Source: Hyphomicrobiaceae bacterium (GTDB taxonomy: Bacteria; Pseudomonadota; Alphaproteobacteria; Rhizobiales; Hyphomicrobiaceae). Taken from it: a stretch of 52,439 nucleotides of DNA. The stretch is taken from the NCBI GenBank assembly GCA_002919265.1, contig PKEY01000069.1, forward strand, positions 1 through 52,439, read 5' to 3'. Under the pieces are notes generated by a model, which saw nothing but the letters and a program-made list of their open reading frames with translations, was not told the origin of the DNA and did no database searches. Made by a program: the position numbers and the translations under genes. Positions 1 to 9,400 of the stretch are shown in pieces (the first letter of the stretch is position 1; every line of letters starts with the position of its first letter).

Positions 1-2214
1 AAGCCACTCAACCTTGCGACGCTTCTCGTCGGTTCCGAGGGCACGCTCGCCCTGTCGCGGCGCATCGAGCTGAAACTTTCGCGTCAGCCGAAGAACAAGG
101 TGCTGGGCATCTGCCATTTCCCGAAGTTCCGGCAGGCGATGGAGGCCGCCCAGCATATCGTCAAGCTGGAGCCGGTGGCCGTCGAGGTCGTCGATCGCAC
201 GTTGATCGAGCTGGCGCGCGACATCGCCATGTTCCGGCCCGTGATGGACACCTACGTCCGCGGCGAGCCGGATGCGTTGCTGCTGACCGAATTCGCGGAA
301 GATGACCAAGACGAGAACCTGCGCCGTCTCGACCGGCTCGACGAGCTGATGGGCGATCTCGGCCATCCGAACAGCGTCGTGAAGGTGGCCGATGCCGCCG
401 GCCAGAAGGCCGTATGGGAAGTGCGCGCGGCTGGCCTCAACATCATGATGTCGATGAAGAGCGAGGGGAAACCCGTCTCCTTCATCGAGGACTGTGCGGT
501 GCCGCTCGAGCACCTCGCCGACTACACCGAGCGGCTGACGGCCGTGTTCGAGAAGTACGGCACGCGCGGCACTTGGTACGCCCACGCCTCCGTCGGCTGC
601 CTGCACGTGCGGCCGGTGCTCAATCTCAAGCTCGAAAAGGACGCCAACACCATGCGCGCCATCGCCGAGGAGGCGTTCGCGATGGTGAAGGAGTACAAGG
701 GTTCGCACTCTGGCGAGCACGGCGATGGCCTCGTGCGCTCCGAGTTCCACGAGATGATGTACGGCCGCAAGACGGTCGCGCTGTTCGAGGAGGTGAAGGA
801 CACCTTCGATCCGCAGGGGATCATGAACCCCGGCAAGATTGTGCGCCCCCCGCGCATGAACGACCGCACGCTGTTCCGCTTCAAGCCGGGCTACCACGTG
901 CCGGAAATGGAGACCGTGTTCGACTGGTCGGCCTACCCGGGCGCGGGCCGGGGTTTCCAGGGCGCCGTCGAGATGTGCAACAACAACGGCGAATGCCGGA
1001 AGCTCGAAGGCGGCGTGATGTGTCCGAGCTATCGCGTCACGCTCAACGAGCGCGATGTCACCCGCGGGCGCGCCAATACGCTGAGGCTCGCCATTTCGGG
1101 CCAGCTTGGGCCGGATGCGTTCACCAGCGACGAAATGCTGGAAACGATGAAGCTCTGCGTCTCCTGCAAGGCCTGCCGCCGCGAGTGCCCGACCGGCGTC
1201 GACATGGCCCGCATGAAGATCGAGGTGCTGGCGGCAGCCGCGAAGCGGCGGGGCATTTCGCTCCGTGATCGCCTCATTGCGTATCTGCCGCGCTATGCGC
1301 CGCTCGCCGCGCGGCTCGCACCGCTGATGAATGCGCGGGATGCCATACCTGGTATGGCCTGGCTGTCTGAGCGACTGGTCGGATTCTCGGCGAAACGGAA
1401 ACTGCCCCGTTGGACGACGCGGCCATTCTCCACAATCCGCTCAACCAACGGCTCAGCGCGCCAGTCGCGTGGGGAAGTCGCGCTGTTTGCGGATACGTTC
1501 AATTGCTACTTCGAGCCGGAAAACCTTCACGCTGCTGTCGAGGTCTTGGGGCGGCTCGGTTATCAGGTACACCTGCTGGAGCCATTGGATGGCGGGCGGC
1601 CAGTTTGCTGCGGGCGCACCTTCCTTTCGGCGGGTCTTGCCGATCAAGCGCGCGCCGAGGCGCGAAGGCTGCTTGATGCAGCCAAGCGCTATGCGGCGCG
1701 GGGCGTGCCGATCGTAGGGCTTGAGCCCTCATGCTTGCTGGGCCTCAGGGATGAAATTCCGGCCCTGTTCCCCGGAGCAGATTCGGCGCAGGTGGCTGGC
1801 CACGCCTGGCTTTTTGAAGAGTTTCTCGCCCGAGAAATTGATGCTGGCCGTCTCACCGGCCCCATTGGTCAGCGAACGGGCCACGTGCTGCTGCATGGCC
1901 ACTGCCATCAAAAATCATTCGGCGCGATGACAGCAGTCAGCAAGGTTCTTTCTTGTGTCGAGGGACTTTCGGTCGAGCAGATCCAATCGAGCTGTTGCGG
2001 TATGGCCGGAGCGTTTGGTTACGCTGCCGAAACCTACGAAATTTCGAAAAAGATGGGCGAGCTTTCACTGCTACCGGCTGTTCGCAAGACCCCTGCCGAC
2101 AGCCTGATTGCGGCTGATGGGTTCTCCTGCCGGCATCAAATTTTGGAAGGCAGCGGTCGCCAGGCAAAGCACGTTGCAGTTATCCTGCGTGAAGCGCTCG
2201 TCGGTGCGGCATAA
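1..2214 (+). CDS. FAD-linked oxidase / Fe-S oxidoreductase (GlcD-GlcF type fusion), 5'-truncated
   Basis: The reading frame is open from base 1, so the N-terminus, with most of the FAD-binding domain, lies outside the window; 737 residues remain. The first ~280 residues are the C-terminal part of a GlcD/D-lactate dehydrogenase FAD-oxidase: LVGSEGTLA at the start, and HSGEHGDGLVRSEF then DPQGIMNPGKIV at the end of the domain. A ferredoxin-like module follows with two cysteine clusters (CNNNGEC...GVMCP and CVSCKACRRECP), enough for two [4Fe-4S] clusters. The end is a GlcF-like region with two CCG motifs (PVCCGRTF and SSCCGMAG). The family oxidises D-2-hydroxy acids such as D-lactate or glycolate and passes electrons to the respiratory chain. 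The substrate cannot be read from the sequence. A hairpin terminator follows the stop directly. Confidence 0.9.
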   Translation, partial: KPLNLATLLVGSEGTLALSRRIELKLSRQPKNKVLGICHFPKFRQAMEAAQHIVKLEPVAVEVVDRTLIELARDIAMFRPVMDTYVRGEPDALLLTEFAEDDQDENLRRLDRLDELMGDLGHPNSVVKVADAAGQKAVWEVRAAGLNIMMSMKSEGKPVSFIEDCAVPLEHLADYTERLTAVFEKYGTRGTWYAHASVGCLHVRPVLNLKLEKDANTMRAIAEEAFAMVKEYKGSHSGEHGDGLVRSEFHEMMYGRKTVALFEEVKDTFDPQGIMNPGKIVRPPRMNDRTLFRFKPGYHVPEMETVFDWSAYPGAGRGFQGAVEMCNNNGECRKLEGGVMCPSYRVTLNERDVTRGRANTLRLAISGQLGPDAFTSDEMLETMKLCVSCKACRRECPTGVDMARMKIEVLAAAAKRRGISLRDRLIAYLPRYAPLAARLAPLMNARDAIPGMAWLSERLVGFSAKRKLPRWTTRPFSTIRSTNGSARQSRGEVALFADTFNCYFEPENLHAAVEVLGRLGYQVHLLEPLDGGRPVCCGRTFLSAGLADQARAEARRLLDAAKRYAARGVPIVGLEPSCLLGLRDEIPALFPGADSAQVAGHAWLFEEFLAREIDAGRLTGPIGQRTGHVLLHGHCHQKSFGAMTAVSKVLSCVEGLSVEQIQSSCCGMAGAFGYAAETYEISKKMGELSLLPAVRKTPADSLIAADGFSCRHQILEGSGRQAKHVAVILREALVGAA

Positions 2215-2218
2215 AAAC

Positions 2219-2253
2219 AATTGGCCCGATCTCAATTTGGATCGGGCCAATTT
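2219..2253. terminator. bidirectional rho-independent terminator
   Basis: A perfect 11-bp inverted repeat, TTGGCCCGATC (2221-2231) with GATCGGGCCAA (2240-2250), has an 8-nt loop. Flanking AA and TT can extend it to 13 bp. The left flank AAAAACAA gives a U-rich tail for minus-strand transcripts, and TTTG lies on the right. It sits between the convergent oxidoreductase gene and the small peptide gene. Confidence 0.85.
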
Positions 2254-2290
2254 GCGAAACTGGACGTACAATTCGATTTTGAGCAGCGCC

Positions 2291-2368
2291 TCACAGAACG
2301 CCAAAAAGATAAAGCAGCGCGATCACCGAAATTGGTACACCGAACAGCCACAGGGCAACACCTTTCAT
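2291..2368 (-). CDS. 25-residue hydrophobic membrane peptide
   Basis: The ORF begins MKGVALWLFGVPIS and ends LLYLFGVL. Apart from Lys2 it is almost wholly hydrophobic, so it forms a single transmembrane helix. A near-ideal Shine-Dalgarno, AAGGAGGTT (complement of 2371-2379), lies just before the ATG. The stop is followed by the bidirectional terminator at 2219-2253. About 75 nt upstream of the ATG is a match to an EcfG general-stress promoter. Promoter, SD, short ORF and terminator together make a complete single-gene unit, which supports expression despite the size. The function is unknown. Membrane microproteins of this kind often modulate a larger membrane complex, but nothing here names a partner. 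Confidence 0.65.
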   Translation of the reverse strand: MKGVALWLFGVPISVIALLYLFGVL

Positions 2369-2451
2369 GTAACCTCCTTGCTCGTGGCTACAGGTTTGCA
2401 AAACCGCTGCTTTGCTTGCCGATGCCCGAGAGTGAAACGGAACTCATCATC

Positions 2452-2476
2452 AACGCGAAGTCTCGCGATTGGTTCC
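2452..2476 (-). promoter_or_regulatory. EcfG-type general stress promoter (GGAAC-N16-CGTT)
   Basis: On the minus strand GGAACC (2476-2471) is followed by CGTT (2455-2452). GGAAC and CGTT are 16 nt apart, which matches the alphaproteobacterial EcfG consensus (GGAAC, 16-17 nt, CGTT). It points at the 25-residue peptide gene, with a leader of roughly 75 nt. The match is seen; sigma-factor use is inferred. Confidence 0.55.
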
Positions 2477-2918
2477 TGCGCTAGAAAAATATAAGCAACT
2501 TTGTTCTCATCCGAAGACAGAGCGAAATCGGCCATGCTTTCAAGCGGCTAAAGGTCAGAAAATAGACGAAAATAGAAATTCGCAGTCGATATCGTTTGAT
2601 TGACATTGGCGCCGAACGTCCCTGCCTTTCAGAAAGCAGAAATAGTTTGTGTCATCGGCGTCGCGCGATAGTGAAAGCGTCGAAAGAGACTGGAAAATCG
2701 TAGTTCGAGGTGCCGCGCCGAAATCGCGGGAACGCCGCGAGGGGCTTGGCGCGCGCAAGGTATCGTTTGAACGAAAACAGAAGGCTCTCCTAAGCGGGCA
2801 TGCTCGGATGCCAAGCGCGCAGGGATCGAGCAAGAATGGCTTCAGCTATACACGCAATCGGTTTCGCTTCTCAGCAGGCGACTGAGAAATCTATGGCCAG
2901 CACGCGAGGCACGCGACT
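2477..2918. other. gap with no recognisable gene
   Basis: This stretch holds short open frames on both strands with basic, low-complexity translations and no ribosome binding sites. I see no RNA gene, repeat or terminator here. It lies upstream of the EcfG promoter on one side and downstream of the Sel1-protein gene on the other. Confidence 0.5.
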
Positions 2919-3809
2919 TCAGCGTGCCCCCAACCTTTGCAGCCGCTCGACAGCTTCAGCCGCGCCAAGCTCCCGAGCACGCTCATACCACTGGCGCGCA
3001 AGCTCAGGATCGGGCTCCACGCCGCCAAGAACATTCATGCGGCTGAGCTCTTCCGGATCGTAGGTGGCAGCAAGCGCGAGGGCGGCGGGCCCCCATTTCA
3101 GCTCGGCAGCCCGCTCATAAAAGAGGCGAGCGACGGTGACATTGCCATCGGCGAGACTCAGATCGCCCCGTTCCATAAACTTGAGCGCCTGGGCCCGGTC
3201 CTCCGGGCTGATATCCGGTGGGGCTGGCACCGGTGGCTCGAGGGGCAGGCGCGTCTGCACGGCGGCAAGGCTATCAGCTGGCGGTGTGAGCGCCGCCACG
3301 TTGGCTCCGCCCGCTTGCCCCGCCATCGGCGTACCCGCCGGGGTGATCGCAGACGCCGGAGCAATAAGCAGCGTGGATCTCACCTCGCTTAGAATCCGCC
3401 CATCGATCGCCACAAGCGAAATAACGATATCAGTTTTTCCCGACGCGCCGGCTGGAGTGGCAATCTTCAGACGCGGCAAGCCCGAGAGTGGGATCGCCCA
3501 CGCGCCGGCGGCAATGGCGTGACCTTCAGACAGCGTAGCGGTGCTCGGCAGGCCGCGAATACGCAGGAAGGTTTGTTTGGGGATCGCCTCGGGAGGGCCG
3601 ATCTGGATCGGAAACGGCGTTTCTACGGCCGGTTCCGCCAAGATCACCGAGGCGACGTTGATGATCGGTTTCGTCTGGGCCTGCCCGTCAACCGGTCCCC
3701 ACGCAAACGGCAGGCTCAAGCTGCCGGCTAGCACCAGCGCCGTTGCCGTGCGCTTCAGTCTCGAAACAACGGTCCGGGTATTTCTTGGCGCTGTCCCCAG
3801 GTACGCCAT
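2919..3809 (-). CDS. exported Sel1-repeat-like protein with an unknown N-terminal domain
   Basis: The protein has 296 residues. A basic N-terminus and hydrophobic stretch (residues ~18-37, before DGQAQ) form a signal peptide or anchor, so it acts in the periplasm. Residues ~65-149 are a beta-rich domain (PFPIQIG...LRIRGLPSTATLSEG...GAWAIPLSGLPRLKI). The protein at 12049-13227 has a similar domain. A Pro/Ala linker follows. Residues ~206-293 resemble Sel1/TPR repeats (FMERGDLSLADGNVTVARLFYERAAELKWGPAALALA in part, then ARQWYERARELGAAEA). Sel1 repeats usually mediate protein contacts. It is probably monocistronic, with a purine-rich GGGAGGGGG before the ATG. No function is assigned. Confidence 0.75.
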   Translation of the reverse strand: MAYLGTAPRNTRTVVSRLKRTATALVLAGSLSLPFAWGPVDGQAQTKPIINVASVILAEPAVETPFPIQIGPPEAIPKQTFLRIRGLPSTATLSEGHAIAAGAWAIPLSGLPRLKIATPAGASGKTDIVISLVAIDGRILSEVRSTLLIAPASAITPAGTPMAGQAGGANVAALTPPADSLAAVQTRLPLEPPVPAPPDISPEDRAQALKFMERGDLSLADGNVTVARLFYERAAELKWGPAALALAATYDPEELSRMNVLGGVEPDPELARQWYERARELGAAEAVERLQRLGAR

Positions 3810-3889
3810 AAACCCCCTCCCTTAGCAAATGGCCCGATCCTCCTCCGTTCGCGCTTCTTGGTTGGCGCTTTGAATTTTTGTGAGGGCGA

Positions 3890-5107
3890 CTAACGGCCTT
3901 GCCGTTGTGCGCGCCGGCGGCTCCACTCCAGGAATTCCTGGAAAAGGCGCTCTTGCTCTGCCCGGTTATTCGGTACTACGCGCGCGGCTTGCGTGCGCGC
4001 ATAGGCCGGATCAATGCCAGGCGCCGCTGCGGCGACCGCCTGAGGCTGCATCTGCTCCAGCATCCGCTCCGCCACCGGGTAACGCGCCCAGCCGGGCACC
4101 TTGGCGGCAAGGTTGATTTCTTTCCATTTCGGATGGAACGGCGGTTTCCGCAGCGTGTCGAAGCGTTCGAAATAATACTGGATGAAGCGCTCAACGCGGC
4201 GATGACGATCGTGCCCTTCCGGCCAGTTGTAAACGGCAAGCACCACGGGGATCCCGATCGTTTCGATCTTTTCGCCTTCCTTGATCAGTGTCGGGTAATC
4301 TTCGTGGGTCAGCACCGAAGGCACGTAATAATCAGAGAATTTCTCTGAATATTCGACCGGCAGGAAATGCCCGACGTCGGAGCTCACGTTGGTGAACAGA
4401 TTGTTCGGCTTGCCGACCGTATGGAGGATGGCGGCGATCTCGCCGGTCTTCATTTTTTCGAGTGCAGCCGAATTGTTGATGAAGACCGGTTTCACCTTGA
4501 TGCCGAGGCGTTCGAACAGGATCGGACCCGTTACCGTCGGACCAGCGCCCTTTGTGTCAAAGCCAACCGTTTGGCCTTCGAGGTCGTAAATGGTCTTGAT
4601 GTCGTGACGGGCAAAAACGTGCAACTCGCCAACGTACATCTGCGAGATGTAGTTGACCCGCTGCTCCAGGTTTGCGGCCCGCTTCTTCCGCTTGAACTCG
4701 TGGAAGACATCGGTGTGGGTGATCGCAATGTCGATGCCCTTCAGGTAGAGCAGATCGTTGAGGTTCTCGGCCGCGCCATAGGTCGCGATGGGCAAAACGC
4801 GTAATTCATCGCCATCATCGAGCGCCCTGGCGAGTTCGGCGGCGAAACGCATGAAGGTGTCTTCAAGCTGACCGCCGGCAATGGTGACGGTCCACGCGTT
4901 CGTGCGGGCGACAATTGACGCTTCCCCAGATGCGGCTGCCGTCGGCGGTACTGCCCGGGCCTGAGCAACATTAAATGGCTGCGGCGTTTGCGACCACGCA
5001 CCCCCGGCCGCGAGAGACAAAGCCCCCACGCCTCCCGCAACCCACAATACAACGCGACGCACGAAACCCGTCTCCCGTCCGATTGTTGCAGTACGTCCGA
5101 GTGGCAT
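3890..5107 (-). CDS. TAXI-family TRAP transporter solute receptor
   Basis: The protein has 405 residues with an N-terminal export signal (FVRRVVLWVAGGVGALSLAAGGAWSQ). Residues ~70-360 follow the TAXI fold: TVTIAGGQLEDTFMRFAAELARAL, then AAENLNDLLYLKGIDIAITHTDV, then YDLEGQTVGFDTKGAGPTVTG in part, and a hinge helix AALEKMKTGEIAAILHTVGKP. TAXI receptors are periplasmic binding proteins that deliver carboxylate ligands, often glutamate or related acids, to a fused TRAP permease. No DctM/DctQM permease gene is adjacent, so the receptor is an orphan here. Its permease may be elsewhere, or it may serve as a sensor. The C-terminus is Ala/Arg-rich. The ligand cannot be inferred. Confidence 0.85.
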   Translation of the reverse strand: MPLGRTATIGRETGFVRRVVLWVAGGVGALSLAAGGAWSQTPQPFNVAQARAVPPTAAASGEASIVARTNAWTVTIAGGQLEDTFMRFAAELARALDDGDELRVLPIATYGAAENLNDLLYLKGIDIAITHTDVFHEFKRKKRAANLEQRVNYISQMYVGELHVFARHDIKTIYDLEGQTVGFDTKGAGPTVTGPILFERLGIKVKPVFINNSAALEKMKTGEIAAILHTVGKPNNLFTNVSSDVGHFLPVEYSEKFSDYYVPSVLTHEDYPTLIKEGEKIETIGIPVVLAVYNWPEGHDRHRRVERFIQYYFERFDTLRKPPFHPKWKEINLAAKVPGWARYPVAERMLEQMQPQAVAAAAPGIDPAYARTQAARVVPNNRAEQERLFQEFLEWSRRRAQRQGR

Positions 5108-5271
5108 AAGAGAGGAGAGAATTAGGCCACATTATAGCAGAGGGGATGAGGACGTGAACTGAGCAGCACGTGCGAAAGCGCGTTCGGCAACGATTGCGTG
5201 TGCTCGTCCGTATTCCGCACTTCAGGCGGGTTATCCGTTGGGGAACATAAGCTTATGAACTGCTTGGACGA

Positions 5272-5568
5272 TTAGCGATCGTCGTCCATGTATTGGCGGG
5301 TTTTGCGTTCCTCCCAGCGGGAAACGAATTCGGCTGTATTACCGAAGGCGGAAAGGGCGTGAGCCAGCACTCCGATGCCCCACCCGAACACGACCCACTG
5401 AACCCACCAGCCGCCGCCGGTCGTAGCGTTGATGACGAACAACAAGGCTATAACGGCGACGAAGATGGCCAGATGGGTATAAAACCCCTTTAAGGCCTCG
5501 ACCCGTCGGCGCGCGCGCTCCAGCCGGTCACGATCGGTTGTCTGATCCGGGCTGCGATTGCTGTCCAT
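5272..5568 (-). CDS. 2TM-domain small membrane protein
   Basis: The product has 98 residues. A charged N-terminal helix (DRDRLERARRRVEALKGFY) leads into two hydrophobic segments (~31-48 and ~53-70) split by TTGGGWWVQW, then a charged tail SRWEERKTRQYMDDDR. This is the 2TM-domain family pattern (HLAIFVAVIALLFVIN... WVQWVVFGWGIGVLAHA). The start was set at 5568 because GGAGGGCG lies 6-8 nt upstream; the frame opens further upstream without a ribosome site. It lies downstream of the Gly-rich gene on the same strand, separated by a hairpin. Family role unknown. Confidence 0.8.
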   Translation of the reverse strand: MDSNRSPDQTTDRDRLERARRRVEALKGFYTHLAIFVAVIALLFVINATTGGGWWVQWVVFGWGIGVLAHALSAFGNTAEFVSRWEERKTRQYMDDDR

Positions 5569-5589
5569 AACGCGCCCTCCGGTTGATCG

Positions 5590-5616
5590 GAGGGCAAGCG
5601 TCGAATGCTTGCCCTC
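5590..5616 (-). terminator. hairpin between Gly-rich gene and 2TM gene
   Basis: A perfect stem, AGGGCAAGC (5591-5599) with GCTTGCCCT (5607-5615) plus one outer G-C pair, has a 7-nt loop GTCGAAT. It lies 30 nt past the stop of the upstream gene. No U-tract follows on the minus strand, so it may only attenuate or protect the transcript. Confidence 0.55.
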
Positions 5617-5645
5617 GCATGGAGACTCAATTGCCGAACCTGAAC

Positions 5646-6305
5646 TCAAAGGTAGTTCAGCTCGACGCAGCGGTAATATCGGTTCCACCAGTACCGTGAG
5701 CCGGTGCGGTAGGCCCGACGCCTCAACCACTCGCAATCAGCGTAGTAGATGCCTGGAGCGATCCAGATCCCGCCCCAGTAGTAGCCAGGCCGCCAATGTC
5801 CGCGCCGACCCCGACGTTCCACATGGCGACGGTGACCTCTCCGCTCGAAATCGGGGCCACGACGCTGCCAGGCGCGGCGGCCTCGGTCGATCGGAGCACC
5901 ACCGAAGCCGCGACCAGGTCCGCGATCGAGGCGTTGCCCGGGGGCACGGCCGCTCCAGCCGCGGTTCGGCGATCCCATGCGCGGACCGCTGTCGAAGCGC
6001 GGACCGGGGCCCATGCGAGGCCCACCGCTGAAGCCTGGACCGGGACCACCTCCGCGTGGCCCGGCACTGAAGCCGCCTCGGCCGCCAAATCCGCCACCTC
6101 CTATGCCCGGCCCGCCTCCGCGGAAGCCGCCGCCACCCATGCCGGGACTGCCACCGCGGCCGAAGCCGCCTCTGTCACGCCCTTGAATGAGGTGCACAGC
6201 GCTGCCTTTCTCGAGCTGAGGCAGCACGGAAACTGCCTTCGTGCTCGCGGGGGCCACGATTAGCGCCAAGGCGCTCGCGAGCGGCGCAATGATGAGTGCT
6301 TTCAT
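5646..6305 (-). CDS. secreted Gly/Arg-rich protein
   Basis: The protein has 219 residues with an N-terminal signal peptide (MKALIIAPLASALALIVAPAST). Residues ~43-130 are low-complexity repeats of Gly, Arg and Pro (GMGGGGFRGGGPGIGGGGF, GPRMG units). A basic Arg/His-rich stretch (~130-170) follows. The C-terminal ~50 residues are aromatic and ordered (WRPGYYWGGIWIAPGIYYADCEWL... SRYWWNRYYRCVELNYL) with two Cys. This C-terminal pattern is common in small exported proteins of Rhizobiales. The function is unknown. The extreme composition suggests a disordered envelope or surface protein, possibly binding polyanions. Confidence 0.75.
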   Translation of the reverse strand: MKALIIAPLASALALIVAPASTKAVSVLPQLEKGSAVHLIQGRDRGGFGRGGSPGMGGGGFRGGGPGIGGGGFGGRGGFSAGPRGGGPGPGFSGGPRMGPGPRFDSGPRMGSPNRGWSGRAPGQRLDRGPGRGFGGAPIDRGRRAWQRRGPDFERRGHRRHVERRGRRGHWRPGYYWGGIWIAPGIYYADCEWLRRRAYRTGSRYWWNRYYRCVELNYL

Positions 6306-6371
6306 TTGCTGATCCTTCTATGGTCCCCCTACAACTGAAAGCACGCAGGAGAACTGTTGCTCCATCCACCC

Positions 6372-6397
6372 AACGCCGTCTGGAGAACTTCGTTTCC
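6372..6397 (-). promoter_or_regulatory. imperfect EcfG-like promoter upstream of the Gly-rich gene
   Basis: On the minus strand GGAAAC (6397-6392) is followed by 16 nt and CGTT (6375-6372). The -35 has an extra A against GGAAC, so this is only a candidate. It points at the gene starting at 6305. Confidence 0.25.
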
Positions 6398-6497
6398 TCC
6401 GGGCGAGGGCCTGTGTCCTGGGCAGATGTGGGCAGAGCCAACCCATCGCCGCTTGCTTCCCTCCATCTGTGGCTGTCGATAATCGGGTTCTTCGTTG

Positions 6498-9400
6498 CTA
6501 TTCAGCCGCTTGCGGCGTCATCAACGGCAGCTCGTGCTGAGGCTCCGCGTCATTCAATGGCTTCGCCGCGGCGGATGGCTTCGGCTCGCGGGCGGAAGCT
6601 GCAGGGTCGTTTTCCGGCTCGTCAGGCGTGCCAATGAAACGGCTGAACTGCCGCCACAACCAGTCGCCCAATTCGTCGATCAGCACGAACACAGCTGGCA
6701 CGAACACGAGCGACAGCAGCGTCGAGGAAATCAGACCGCCGATCACCGCGATGGCCATGGGCGAGCGGAACTCGCCTCCGGAGTCCAGCGCCAATGCCGA
6801 GGGCAGCATGCCGCCGCACATGGCGATAGTGGTCATGATGATCGGCCGCGCACGCTTCCGCCCTGCGTCGATGATGGCCTCCCTACGGGGCACGCCCTGA
6901 TCCATCGCCTCGAGCGCGAAGTCGACCAGCATGATCGCATTCTTGGTGACGATGCCCATCAACATGAGAATGCCGATCACGACCGGCAGGCTGATGGGCT
7001 GGTTCGTCATCAGCAAAGCCAGGATCGCGCCGCCGACGGAGAGTGGCAGTGAGAAGAGAATGGTGATCGGCTGCAGGAAGCGGCTGAATAGCAGGACCAG
7101 CACGGCGTAGACCATCATGATGCCGGCCGCCATTGCCTGGCCGAAGCTGGCGAACACCTCGCCCATGATTTCCGCGTCACCGAATTGCTTCAGCTCCACG
7201 CCCTCGGGCAGGTTCTGGGCCGCGGGCAGGTTCGTGACGGCGGCGACGGCCTCGCCGAGCGGCGTATTGCCGACGAGATCTGCACCTAGCGTGACGCGGC
7301 GAGCCCGGTCGTAGCGGTCGATGGAGGTGGGGCCCTGCGAAATCTCGAACTTCGCGACAGAGGACAGAGGCACCGCACCGCCTGATGCGGTCCCTACACG
7401 CAGCGACTCCAGGATCTGAGGATCTGCACGCGCATCCTCGATGAGCTGAACACGGATGGGAATTTGCCTGTCGCCGACAGTAAGTTTGGCAAGCGCGGGA
7501 CCGACGTCACCAATCGTGGCGATACGGACGGCTTCGGCGATGGCCTCGGTCGTCACACCGACCATGCTGGCGCGCTCGCTGTCCGGTATGACACGCAACT
7601 CGGGCCGGTCGAGTTCGGCTGTCGACACCGGCAGCGCCAGCATGGGCAGCTGCCTCATCTGACTCGTGATGTCGGCAGCGACCCTGTTCACGGCCTCGCC
7701 GTCCCTTCCGACGACGACCATCTGGAAGCTGCGCTGGCCGTTCTCTTCGATGAACCAGTAGCGGATGTCCGGAATGCGCTCGAGATCGCGCGCGATCTCT
7801 GCCTTGACCTCGTGCTGTTTGAGCTTCCGTTGCTCCTTGGGCACAAGGTGGATGATGAGCGTGGCCTTGCGCACCTCGTCGCCCGAGCCGAGGATTCGGC
7901 CACCATTGACGAAAACGCTCGTCACGTCCGGACGCTGCAACAGGCGCTCGGTCAGCGACGCTGTCACCTTTTGCGTATCGGCGAGGCGGGAGCCCGGAGG
8001 AAGCTCGACTGCAAGCATCACGCGCCCGTTGTCTTCCTGCGGCAGGAAGTCGGAGGGCAGGAGCTGAACGCTGGCGATCGAGAGTGCGAAAAAGAGCAGG
8101 CCAAGGCCAACGGTCATAAAACGATGGCGCACTGACCAATCGAGAAGCCGCGTGTAGGACTTAAGCAGTAAGCCTTCGCGATCGGAGTGGTTCTCGTTGG
8201 CGCGCATGAAATACGCGGCGAGCAGTGGCGTCATCAGCCGCGCCACTATCAGCGAGAAGAAGACGGCGAAGGCAACAGTGAGCCCGAATTGCTTGAAATA
8301 CTGGCCGGCAATGCCGCCCATGAAGCTAACGGGCGCGAACACCGCAATGATCGTCGAGGTGATCGCAATAACGGCGAGGCCGATTTCGTCGGCCGCCTCG
8401 AGAGCAGCACGGTAGGCGGATTTGCCCATCCGGATGTGCCGGACGATGTTCTCGATTTCGACGATGGCGTCGTCGACCAGAATGCCCGTCACGATGGTGA
8501 TCGCGAGGAGGCTCACCATGTTGAGCGAGAAGCCGGTGGCTTCCATCGCGAAGAATGTCGGGAAGATGGAGAGCGGCAGCGCGATGGCAGCGATAATGGT
8601 CGCTCGCAAATCGCGCAGGAACACCATCACGACGAGAACAGCGAGGACGGCGCCTTCCAGCAGCGTCTTGATGGTCGAGTCATAGACGCCGACCGTGTAC
8701 TCCACCGTCGAGTCGATCTGCTTGATCTCGACGTTGGGATACTGACGTTTCAGTTCTTCAAGCTTTTGCGCAACGCCCTGCGCAACGGTGACGTCGCTCG
8801 CGCCCTTGCTACGCGTGATGGCGAACGCAACGACGGGTTTGCCATCGAGCTCGGCATAGGTGCGCGGCTCTTCGACCGTATCGGTGACCGTGCCCAGCTC
8901 ATCCAGGCGAACCCATCGGCCGCCGGGGAGCGCGATCATCGTTCGCGCCAGCTCTTCCGCCGACGGCTTGCCGGCCAGCGTGCGAATGGCCTGCTCGCGA
9001 CCGCCAATTTCCCCGCGCCCGCCCGCGACATCGACCTGTGTCGCCCTGAGCTGACGGTTGACGTCACCGGCGGTAATGCCCAGCGCGAGGAGCCGATCAG
9101 GGTTCAGCGCAACACGAATTTCCCTTTCGACGCCGCCGACACGCTCGACCTTCGAAACGCCCGGCACGCTTTGCAGGGCACGCGCCACGGTGTCATCGAC
9201 GAACCACGACAGCTCCTCCGGCGTCATGGCGGGCGCGCGCGCCGAATAGGTGACGATGGGCAATCCTTCGACGTCCAGCCGCTGGACGATGGGCTCGTCA
9301 ATGGTTCGCGGCAACTCGGAGCGAATACGCGAGATCGCGTCCTTAACGTCGTTGACCGCGCGGTCCACCGGCGTTTCGAGATAGAATTCGACGAGCGTCG

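Noticed and set aside
414-1268. 284-codon frame inside the oxidoreductase
   Set aside because: Overlaps a conserved Fe-S/FAD coding frame; Arg-rich shadow.
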